Positions 57,076 to 64,000 of a stretch of 64,000 bases of DNA are shown here, piece by piece. The notes beneath the pieces are model-generated. The model was not told the DNA's origin. It did no database searches and was given only the letters and a program-made list of their open reading frames with translations. How positions within the stretch are numbered: the first letter of the stretch is position 1; each line of letters starts with the position of its first letter. The stretch lies in assembly GCF_900119845.1 (NCBI RefSeq), contig NZ_FPKU01000001.1, forward strand, positions 124,001 to 188,000. The letters are read 5' to 3'. Both the position numbers and the translations under genes were made by a program. Source of the DNA: Devosia enhydra. Its GTDB lineage: Bacteria > Pseudomonadota > Alphaproteobacteria > Rhizobiales > Devosiaceae.

Positions 57076-57089
57076 TTGATCGAAATCAA
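57076..57089. promoter_or_regulatory. FNR/Anr/FixK-type box
   Basis: TTGAT-CGAA-ATCAA is a perfect match to the FNR-family consensus TTGAT-N4-ATCAA. It lies 57 nt from nqrA (minus strand) and 94 nt from the cytochrome c start (plus strand), so it can serve either promoter. It suggests oxygen-dependent control of the Na+-NQR operon. Confidence 0.85.
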
Positions 57090-57182
57090 TTCCCAGCGCC
57101 GGACAATGCAGTAAGGTCGTTTCTTCGGCCAGGTCGTCTAGAAACATGCGGGCGCTGTCCGCAGTCAATTCCGGAGACAGAA

Positions 57183-57749
57183 ATGAATTTGACGCTTCGT
57201 CCTCCCGCTTCGAGCATCTCCCTTCTTAAAATTGCGCTGGTGTGCGCGGCGACGTTTGCCGCCCTGTCGCTGCCCGCCTTGGCCGACGGCGCCAGCGCGC
57301 TCCCCCCCGGTCCCAAAGAGGCGCTGGCGGAACAGGTGGGCGGCGATGCGGATGCGCTTGGCGTCCTTCTCGGCCAGACGAATTCGGTCGAGGCCTGGCA
57401 GGCCCAGTTGCAGGGCGATGCCGCCCCTGCCGTGATTGCCGCCCTTGGCGACTATCTCGCCCGGATCGCGCCCATAGTCGTGGTTGGCGATGTCGGTTCG
57501 GTCATCGCCACATTGCCTGCCGATGGTAAGCAGCTTTTTGTCGAGAACTGCCTCTCCTGCCATGGTGGCGACACGTACTTCCTCAAGCAGGACAAGGATT
57601 TCGAGGGGTGGGTCGCGATCTTCGACGCCCCCTATCACCGGCGCCTGCTGACAGGCGAAGGCGAGCGCGAGATCTTCGCCGGCTACGCTGCCGCCACGAC
57701 GCCTCTGTCACTCGATCCCGTTCCCGAAGCGCTGGCTGATCGGCCGTAG
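57183..57749 (+). CDS. Periplasmic c-type cytochrome
   Basis: About 188 residues from the ATG at 57183; a longer frame starting at 57012 overlaps the promoter region. Signal peptide MNLTLRPPASSISLLKIALV continuing CAATFAALSLPALA, then a mature part with one haem-binding site, NCLSCHGGD (CxxCH). The family resembles small monohaem cytochromes found beside respiratory complexes; the axial Met is not certain. Divergent from nqrA and sharing the FNR box. Confidence 0.82.
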   Translation: MNLTLRPPASSISLLKIALVCAATFAALSLPALADGASALPPGPKEALAEQVGGDADALGVLLGQTNSVEAWQAQLQGDAAPAVIAALGDYLARIAPIVVVGDVGSVIATLPADGKQLFVENCLSCHGGDTYFLKQDKDFEGWVAIFDAPYHRRLLTGEGEREIFAGYAAATTPLSLDPVPEALADRP

Positions 57750-57841
57750 CGATCGAAGGCCGCAGCGGCTGTTTCGAGGGCCATGGCTGCTGGATGAGTG
57801 TCCAAGAGCCCGCGTCAAAGTGCCTGATCAATCCACTGGTG

Positions 57842-57855
57842 TTGATCCAGATCAG
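57842..57855 (+). promoter_or_regulatory. FNR/FixK-like box upstream of usp
   Basis: TTGAT-CCAG-ATCAG, one mismatch from TTGAT-N4-ATCAA, centred about 59 nt before the start of the universal stress protein gene. Consistent with oxygen-regulated expression together with nqr. Confidence 0.6.
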
Positions 57856-57906
57856 GGATCGGCTCCGGTGGCGTGCGATAATGCGCCGAAATCACGGAGG
57901 TAACTT

Positions 57907-58713
57907 ATGCAAGTCGATGTGCTCGTGCCTGTGCTCATGTATCCCGATTTGCCGACCCTCGACAGCGTCTCCGCAGGTGTACGCATGGGGCGGCTGCTGG
58001 GCCAGGGCGCCCAGGTGCTCCTTGTTGAAGCCGTGCTTCCCCGGCTCGAAGGGCACTGGGGTTCGAGGCTGGTCGGCGTCTCTGGGATGGCGGCCGAACT
58101 GGAGGCCAAGCAGCACGAAGGCGCTCAGGCGCTTCGTCAGCACCTGGAGGCGCAGGCAACGGTGAAAATGGCTCAATTGAGCCAGGCTCAAATCCTGCAG
58201 GCAGTATCGGTTGCTGCGCGCACGCACGATCTTGCGGTGGTCAGCGTCGAGACCAGCCAGGCTCGCGAGCTCGGTCAAACCCTGGTTTTCCAATCCGGCA
58301 GGCCGGTGGTTTTGGTTCCCGCACAAACCGACGCGTCACGGATCGATCGGATCGCCATCGCCTGGGATGGAAGTCGGGCTTCGGCGCGGGCCGTGCACGA
58401 CGCCATGCCGTGGATCCGGAAGGCGAGTTTCATCACCATCGTGACTGCATTTGACGACAAGGCCATCGGCCGGCAGACGATTGATCATCTCCAGGCCTAT
58501 CTTGGGCGCCACGGGCTGGAAGCGTATGCCGAAGATGTTTCCTCCGGCTCGAATGCCGTCGGGACCAAGCTGCAGAATGGAGCGATACGGCACGGCGCCG
58601 ACCTGTTGGTGATGGGCGCTTTCGGCCATAGCCGGATCCGCGATTTCGTCTTGGGAGGCGCCACCGAAGAAGTCTTCCAGGAGACAAAAATTCCAATATT
58701 AATGTCGCATTAA
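57907..58713 (+). CDS. Universal stress protein family (UspA)
   Basis: 268 residues with two Usp-like halves: MQVDVLVPVLMYPDLPTLDS in the first and RIAIAWDGSRASARAVHDAM in the second. The second half keeps LLVMGAFGHSRIRDFVLGGA, the G-2x-G-9x-G ATP-loop motif. Length and order fit the tandem UspA group often induced by low oxygen. An FNR-like box precedes it. A weak AT-rich stem (AGACAA...TTGTCT) at 58720-58737 may terminate it. Confidence 0.92.
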   Translation: MQVDVLVPVLMYPDLPTLDSVSAGVRMGRLLGQGAQVLLVEAVLPRLEGHWGSRLVGVSGMAAELEAKQHEGAQALRQHLEAQATVKMAQLSQAQILQAVSVAARTHDLAVVSVETSQARELGQTLVFQSGRPVVLVPAQTDASRIDRIAIAWDGSRASARAVHDAMPWIRKASFITIVTAFDDKAIGRQTIDHLQAYLGRHGLEAYAEDVSSGSNAVGTKLQNGAIRHGADLLVMGAFGHSRIRDFVLGGATEEVFQETKIPILMSH

Positions 58714-58876
58714 ATGAACAGAGACAATTTATTTTGTCTAATTCGCTGCAGGATATGACGAAGACGAGTTAAGTTGGTCAGACTGCCCTAGCAAACTCGA
58801 GCGGTGTCCCTTCGGTTTGAATCGCTTGGGATTCCCATCTGGCGCGAGTTCTGATTCAGGATTTATGCCGGGATCA

Positions 58877-59001
58877 TGAGGTCTGCCCGGGTGCCGCGTT
58901 TGCTTAGTCTGGACCTTCGCCATCGGGTGGTCGCCGCCGTCGATGGCGGAATGTCGTGCCAGGTGGCCGCCGCGCGGTTTGGCGTCAGCCCGCCGACATG
59001 A
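58877..59001 (+). mobile_element. IS630-family N-terminal fragment
   Basis: A short frame encodes MRSARVPRLLSLDLRHRVVA, then AVDGGMSCQVAAARFGVS, the HTH of IS630 transposases, and stops just after. Joined directly to the IS3 element left flank. Confidence 0.7.
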
Positions 59002-59098
59002 TCATATGATCTGAGCCTGATCTGAGCCCAGGAAACTGGATCGTTTTGAGGTGGAGTTTTCCGCGCTAGCCTGTTGGGGCTGGAGGGAGCGGAGAACG

Positions 59099-59503
59099 AT
59101 GAAGGCATCGCAGTTTTCTGACGCACAGAAGGCGTTCAATCTGAAGCAAGGCGCGGATGGGGTGCCGGTTGCGGAGCTCTGCCGGCGGGCGGGGATCAGA
59201 CAGGCGACCTACTTCAACTGGAAGAAGAAATACGACGGGCTGCTGCGCACAGAGATGCGGCGGCTGAAGCTGCTCGAGGACGAGAACGGCCGGCTGCAGA
59301 AGCTGGTGGCGGACCTGTTGCTGGACAAGGAGATGCTGCAGGAGGTGATCCGCCGAAACTGTGAGGCCTGGTCGCAAACGCGAGCTGGTGGCGCAGCTAT
59401 GCCGGGAGTGGGACGTGTCGATCCGTCGGGCCTGCGGGGTTCTGGAGTTCGACACCTCGACCTACCACTACAAGGCGCGCCGCCGCGACCAGGCCGGCAT
59501 TGA
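59099..59503 (+). pseudogene. IS3 OrfA, frameshifted near its end
   Basis: ATG at 59099: MKASQFSDAQKAFNLKQGAD, HTH IRQATYFNWKKKYDG, leucine-zipper RRLKLLEDENGRLQK, ending LLLDKEMLQEVIRRN. One A is missing where RRKL-stop is expected (CGAAAACTGTGA became CGAAACTGTGA), so the frame runs on to 59503 into meaningless sequence overlapping orfB. Confidence 0.85.
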
Positions 59504-60199
59504 GGCTCGGATCAAGGATATCTGCGAGACGCGGGTTCGATATGGCTATCGACGTGTGTACGTGCTGCTTCGCCGGGAAGGCCACGACATCAAAGAGAAG
59601 CGAACCCGAAGGATTTACAGCGAGTTAGGCATGCAGCTGAGGAACAAGACGCCCAAGAGGCGGGTGAAGGCGAAGCTTCGCGAGGACCGCCAAGACGCCA
59701 TCGGACCGAACGATGTGTGGGCGATGGACTTCGTCCACGACCAGTTGGCGACCGGGACGAAGCTGCGCATCCTGACGGTGGTGGACACCTTCTCGCGCTA
59801 TGTGCCCGTGCTCGATCCACGGTTCAATTATCGGGCCGAGAATGTCGTCATTGCCCTCGACGAGGCCTGCTCGCGGATCGGCTATCCTCGGACCATCCGG
59901 GTGGACAATGGTAGCGAGTTCGTCTCACGGGACCTTGACCTATAGGCCTATGTGCATGGGCTTACGCTCGACTTCAGCCGGCCAGTAAGGCCTACCGACA
60001 ACGCCTACATCGAAGCCTTCAACGGTCGCTTCCGGGCCGAGTGCCTGAACGCTCACTGGTTCCTGACCCTTGTGGACGCGGCCGAAAAGTTGGAGGCTTG
60101 GCGCAGATACTAGAACGAGGATCGGCCTGACGGGGCGATCGGGCACAAGGCCCCGATCTCGTTGACTAATCACGGCGGTATCACCAGCCCGCCGACGTG
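59361..60199 (+). pseudogene. IS3 OrfB (DDE integrase) with two nonsense mutations
   Basis: The open part (to 59945) includes ETRVRYGYRRVYVLLRREG and the first catalytic Asp in DVWAMDFVHDQLATG, then IRVDNGSEFVSRDL. It stops at TAG where Trp is expected (DLDL-stop-AYVHG), continues PTDNAYIEAFNGRFRAECLN with the catalytic Glu region, and has another TAG after EAWRRY before NEDRP. Inactive. Confidence 0.88.
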
Positions 60200-60200
60200 A

Positions 60201-60428
60201 TCATAGCCGGAAAACTCTACCTTCCGGCGGTCCGGCGTTCGGTCTCGGATCACCCCCTTTCACGTGTCGGACCGGCACGAGCCTCAGCCAGGGAGCGAAG
60301 TCGCGAAAGCGCTTGAAGGTACACCTTGGAAGCGCAAACGCTTCCACCGCCATTGCTGCAATAGGGCCGATACCCGGTATGGTTTGAAGGCGGCGTGCTT
60401 GTATAATATTGCTATCCTGAAAATCCAT
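60201..60428 (-). mobile_element. IS110-family transposase fragment
   Basis: Minus strand QTIPGIGPIAAMAVEAFALP with FKRFRDFAPWLRLVPVRHVK, the C-terminal helix-hairpin-helix region of IS110 transposases. Related to 28905-29170. Confidence 0.78.
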
Positions 60429-60482
60429 TATATGAAAATATTAAGCAATATTTTTATATAATCATTATCTAGATAATGCCTC

Positions 60483-60556
60483 TTCCTGGTTCCCCTCGGG
60501 ATGGGATTGGTATCGCATTATAAAGATAATATTATCTAGATAATATCAGTCTGCAT
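60483..60556. repeat. AT-rich palindromes with TTCCTGGTTCCC
   Basis: TTCCTGGTTCCC at 60483 is followed by TTATAAAGATAA and the palindrome ATTATCTAGATAAT (60532-60545); the same palindrome is at 60462-60475. The motif set resembles the 45.7-46.1-kb region. Confidence 0.6.
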
Positions 60557-60771
60557 TGGATATATAGCGTCTCCGAAAAATGCAAAATCGGACGCATTAT
60601 GAGGAAAATATTAAGAGAACATATCCGTAAGATATTGTCCATTTATGCCCGGTAGGCAGTGAAGGATCATCCAATCATCCCGTGGTTCAAATCCGGAAGT
60701 GATCTGTGCGATTTCCTCAGGATCAGAGTTTAAGGATGGTTTAGATTTGTGCGGCCGAATCGCCTCTATAT

Positions 60772-60869
60772 CCCAACCATATTCCCCCATCTCGCGCTCT
60801 CGCACCTTGCTCCCTCCCGCTGCGCGGTCGGTCGCGGCGCTTCGCGCTCGACGTATGAATATGGTTGGG
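60772..60869. repeat. Long REP-like hairpin, copy B
   Basis: Perfect 13-bp arms CCCAACCATATTC (60772-60784) and GAATATGGTTGGG (60857-60869). The loop shares GCTCCCTCCCGCTGCGCGG and GGCGCTTCGCGCTCG with copy A at 45868-45964, while the arms differ (ATTC against CCCCTTCAGC) and still pair. Confidence 0.88.
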
Positions 60870-61119
60870 GTGACTACCCCCATTTTTGGGGAGAGGAGGG
60901 CGGGTGGGTTACGGGTGAAGAACCCGTACCGGCAACAAAAGTTGCCGTCAAGTAACAATCGACAGACGTACCAAAATTGCTTCGGTTATATAGAAAGTTA
61001 TAATACCTGATGTTATCTCCATAATGCCATCTGGCATTATGGAGGTAATGTATATTCATAATTGCATCGAATAAAATCAGGACGTTAGCCTCAGCCCTGC
61101 GCTCACACCTAAAGTCCCA

Positions 61120-61745
61120 CTTTCATTCGAATACCCCCCCGGGAGGTGGTGAGCACACCTCTAAGCACACCCCCACCTTCTCCTTGGTTCCATTAGGCGC
61201 TGTGCGCCTTTCGAATGTTTTCGAGCATAATTGTCCCTCGACGCACCATGTCCCGGCAGGTTCGCAACTGGCCTGAGATGCCGGTTCATCGCTTCTGGTT
61301 CTAGACGCCGCCGCTTCTCGCACAACCTCGTCGGATAGCTATCTGTCGAAGAAAAGTCGCTGAGTGTGAGCGTCTTGGTTCCTCACTCGTGTGTCCCTTG
61401 GATTGCCCCCGCAAGCCGACGCTTGCGCCAGACCTTAGGAGGCACTTCGCTCCGAGCTGGGTCGAATAATGGCTTTGGGGAGGGAGGTCATGTTGCTTCT
61501 TGGTTCCGTCGATAGACGACGGTGAGGGTTTCGGCCGATGACTCCTGAAACGGCTGCAGATAGGCAGGCATTATCAGTTCATTTCACGCGGCCGAGCGTT
61601 GAGCCCCGTTGGCCGGGTCGCACACATCGGCACTGTGAAGGCACTGACAATCAGAAACGCTTATGGTCGGGCGTTCTACAATGTAGTGTGTCGTGTTAGT
61701 TTCGTCGTCGGCCAACTGTCCCGGCAGGCCAGGCAGATCCAGGAA
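61120..61745. other. Conserved noncoding leader, copy B
   Basis: Colinear with 46200-46900: C-run then GGGAGGTGGTGA, CACCTTCTCC, GGCGCTGTGCGCCTTTCGAA, GTCCCTCGACGCACC, GGTTCATCGCTT, CAACCTCG, TGAGCGTC, TTCTTGGTTCCGTCG with partner CGACGG, CAGATAGGCAGG, CGGCCGAG, GTCGGGCGTTC, TGTAGTGTG. The hairpin CCGTCG...CGACGG has a different loop from copy A. It precedes the gene at 61831 by about 90 nt. Confidence 0.7.
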
Positions 61746-61830
61746 TAAATATGTCACGGGCCCTCGTAAGCGAAGGAAGCTTGACTACGCATAGGCTGTT
61801 TGTGCTGATGAAATAAGCCCGGAGGAAAGA

Positions 61831-62337
61831 ATGAGCAACAAGGCCATGCCTAATCTATCCGACCCAGACATCGAGGAGGATCAGACACTAGCCGATTTTG
61901 CTAGGGCTGCCCGCAAGCTAGCTGCTAACGTCCTCCGCCTCGTTGCCGGTGGGGGAAACGTCCATCAACTGGCTGAGAACGTCAGTAGCCTTTATGATGC
62001 AATGGACCGCTATCACGACGTCCACCACGCATACCCCAGTCAGCGTCATTGGAACCAGGCGCTCGACGTAGACAAGGATCGGTATGAGGTAAGATATCGT
62101 GGGGGCAATGAGAGTCCTGGCTTGGATAGCGTGGACGAGGGTCAGCGATTAGCTTTCGACCGGACGATCGAGATATGTGGGATGCGCAAAGGCCTGTTTC
62201 AGATGGCCGCAGCTATGCTCATTCAACAGAGGCCACAGACGGTCGCTGGCGAACAGAAGTTTTACGAGAACTTGCGCCTTCTGGGTGATCTGGAAGAACG
62301 AACCCGCGAGCATCACCAACCGTGTTCCAGATCGTGA
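61831..62337 (+). CDS. Helical protein of a duplicated locus (copy B)
   Basis: 168 residues; strong ribosome binding site GGAGGAAAG. Aligns over its length with 47606-48220: DFARAARKLAANVLRLVAGG, LYDAMDRYHDVHHAYPSQRH, RLAFDRTIEICGMRKGLFQM and FYENLRLLGDLEERTREH. It lacks the basic C-terminal tail of copy A. No known domain. The divergence level (about half to two thirds identical by eye) suggests an old duplication kept under selection. Confidence 0.75.
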   Translation: MSNKAMPNLSDPDIEEDQTLADFARAARKLAANVLRLVAGGGNVHQLAENVSSLYDAMDRYHDVHHAYPSQRHWNQALDVDKDRYEVRYRGGNESPGLDSVDEGQRLAFDRTIEICGMRKGLFQMAAAMLIQQRPQTVAGEQKFYENLRLLGDLEERTREHHQPCSRS

Positions 62338-62599
62338 CGGAATGCCAGTGACCAATCAGGTCTTTGCAGTGCCCTGCGTGCCGGACCAGCTGGGAACGAT
62401 AGGCGTGTGATTGCGCCGTGAAGCCACAGGCACCTGTAACAGGCCAACGGGGATGCGCTCACCACTATGGTTTTCAAGCTACTGCGCGTCATAAAAGCCC
62501 ACCCGGCTGAATGCTCTTATGAAGGAGCTTTGGGGGGGCAACTTTCTGGTTCTCGCTCTGGGCGCCTTTCGATCGGGAACAGTTGGATTGAATGAAGAG

Positions 62600-63770
62600 C
62601 GAGCCCGACTGGGTCACCCAGCGGCAGCGCATCTAATCGACCGTGAAACTCATAGGCGCCCGCCGACCACAAAAGCTGAGCCTTTGTTTTGACTGAGCCA
62701 CTCTGGGATTTCCAGACGCTGTTTGGTTTTAGCGGCCATGGCCGGTTGTTCAAGTTCCGCGCAATACGTTGCCTCAGCTTCCGCTGGCGGGACGTTTCCA
62801 ATGTATTTGAGGAGGCGTCGGTGATTGAACCAGTCGACCCATTCGAGTGTGTTTAACTCGACAGCTACTGTGCTTTGCGAAGGTCCACGCCAATGGACTA
62901 CCGGGGCCTTGTAGTAGGGTTGATGTTTTCGGCCAATGCGTTGTCGCAACCGCCCCCTACGCGGCCAACCGAGGGCTCGATGCCGGCCTCGGCAAGGTGG
63001 TAGGTGTAACGGATACTCACGCATTGCCCGCCGCGGTTCAAATGATGAACCAGCCCGCCATGGACGGGACGTCGCTTGTGTATGCCCCGCTCGAGGGCGT
63101 CAAGGACGAGGCTGGCACGGGCAGGGCGACTGACCCGAAAGGCCCACGATATAGCCGGACGTAGACATCGATCTCTACGGCCACATAGGGAAACCCAGCC
63201 GACGTTGCCACGTAAGTCGAGACTAAACCGTCCTGACGCCATAGACCGGGGAGTTCTTGGCAAAGACCGGCATAATCTCAGGTTTTAGAGCTTAATTCCG
63301 CCGGGCACGATCTGACAGCCATGAATGATCCCAACGTCGGGCCACGTGCTCATGATAGGTGGACAGGCGATCGGCATAACCCGGCAGATCGGCTCGACCC
63401 CATAAGCATTCCGGTGCTCATCAATGAAGCCAGTCACCGCTTGACCGGGCGGTCGAGCTTCGCCTGGGCGAAATATGTGGAAGATCAGCGCAGGATCTTG
63501 TTAGGCTGTCGCTACTCCCTCTTGTCCCAGGGACTTGTGCTTCTCGGCCATATCCGTATTCACGCTCTGGCACGCTATCGACCTCGGCCTTTTTGAGTTG
63601 GTCGTTGAGGTTATGGGCCGAGCACCCGATCTCGCCAGCAACCGATACCACGACTGCCCAGCGGGACGTGCGGTCCTTGCCATGCTCCTGCTCGATCCGC
63701 ACCGCTCTGGACCGGACCTCGCTCGAAACGCCTTCGTGGTCGGGCTGGTCATCCTCCATCCTACTCATGA
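62600..63770 (-). mobile_element. IS3-family element, heavily degraded
   Basis: Minus strand. OrfA pieces around 63768-63480 (SRWAVVVSVAGEIGCSAHNL then NDQLKKAE). OrfB pieces: SWAFRVSRPARASLVLDALE, RGGQCVSIRYTYHLAEAGIE, GRVGGGCDNALAENIN and, after a shift, LNTLEWVDWFNHRRLLKYIG then NVPPAEAEATYCAELEQPA. Several frameshifts; no intact transposase. Confidence 0.82.
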
Positions 63771-63773
63771 GTT

Positions 63774-64000
63774 GGAGCCTTCGGCAAAGCCGGAGCGGTT
63801 CTCAACGCTGCTCCGAGATCACTTTGAAAATGGGGCTCAAGCGACATTTTCCAGAACCTAGCAATAACCTAAAGCTTAACGGGTTTCCCCTCCGACCTAC
63901 AGAGCCGAATGAACGCCATTGGCCCGCGATGCTATTAGATTAAGTGCTGCGCCACATTCGATAATCAATTTTGATTATTAACTGATAATTGTCGTGAAAA
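63774..64000. other. Window end, AT-rich
   Basis: No gene supported. The last 50 nt are AT-rich with GATAATCAATTTTGATTATT, a palindrome similar in style to those near 45.2 and 60.5 kb. Confidence 0.4.

Larger units (their letters stand above)
59018..60205 (+). mobile_element. IS3-family (IS407-type) element, degenerate
   Basis: Left end TGATCTGAGCCCAGGAAACT at 59018, same as the fragment at 6566. Contains orfA and orfB, both damaged. The right terminus that should mirror the left is not recognisable; a 21-nt stretch CAGCCCGCCGAC(A/G)TGAT is repeated at 58986 and 60185 instead, pointing to truncation or recombination at the right end. Confidence 0.85.

Noticed and set aside
58986-60205. 21-nt direct repeat flanking the IS3 element as target-site duplication
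   Set aside because: IS3 elements make 3-5-bp duplications; this longer match with one mismatch is better explained by recombination or shared transposase-end sequence.
1-64000. CRISPR arrays, tRNA and rRNA genes
   Set aside because: No regularly spaced repeats and no recognisable tRNA or rRNA sequence were seen by eye; a tRNA scan could still find one.

Overview
The window looks like an accessory-rich stretch of a GC-rich alphaproteobacterium, most likely a Hyphomicrobiales (Rhizobiales) member. This is inferred from an Omp25/31-type porin, an alphaproteobacterial LexA box (GTTC-N7-GTTC), FNR/FixK boxes, and small DUF982, DUF3606 and DUF6894 proteins. No replication, partition or conjugation gene, tRNA, rRNA or CRISPR array was seen, so chromosome versus large plasmid cannot be decided.

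Left part (1-24 kb): a partial unknown gene; a porin; an SOS-controlled umuD-umuC pair whose UmuD carries Cys in place of the catalytic Ser; broken pieces of an SRAP protein, an ATP-dependent DNA ligase and a DEDDh exonuclease; and a surface-polysaccharide block (glycosyltransferase plus ABC exporter permease and ATPase). A stress/detoxification block follows: zinc alcohol dehydrogenase, isochorismatase-like hydrolase, manganese catalase, exonuclease III and an alpha/beta hydrolase. It ends in a GGDEF pseudogene cut off by a decayed IS21 element with 1-nt frameshifts in both istA and istB.

Middle (24-44 kb): an intact HTH-crp-DUF6894 segment whose degraded copy lies at 11.5-12.7 kb; an SRAP (HMCES/YedK-like) operon; IS110 and IS3 remnants; then the most notable system, at 30.6-41.9 kb. 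A head-to-tail operon encodes an ankyrin-sigma70 fusion, a MORC/GHKL ATPase, a Z1 SF2 helicase, a PD-(D/E)XK protein and an AIPR protein. It is followed by a convergent C5 cytosine methyltransferase and a divergent Vsr endonuclease. This is a predicted anti-phage/restriction-modification island with an unusual sigma-factor component. A decayed UvrD-type helicase follows.

Right part (44-64 kb): low-GC DNA with hairpins, a 76-bp exact direct repeat and a duplicated locus. The two copies (46.2-48.2 and 61.1-62.3 kb) each have a conserved noncoding leader of roughly 0.6 kb followed by a small helical protein. Between them lies a complete Na+-NQR operon, nqrABCDEF-apbE-nqrM-CBS, divergent from a periplasmic cytochrome c gene across a perfect FNR/FixK box. 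NqrB lacks the region carrying the covalent FMN, and the NqrC flavinylation motif ends in Ser instead of Thr. Two universal stress protein genes flank the operon. The end is an IS graveyard (IS630, IS3, IS110).

Assignments rest on reading the translations and motifs by eye; no database search was run.
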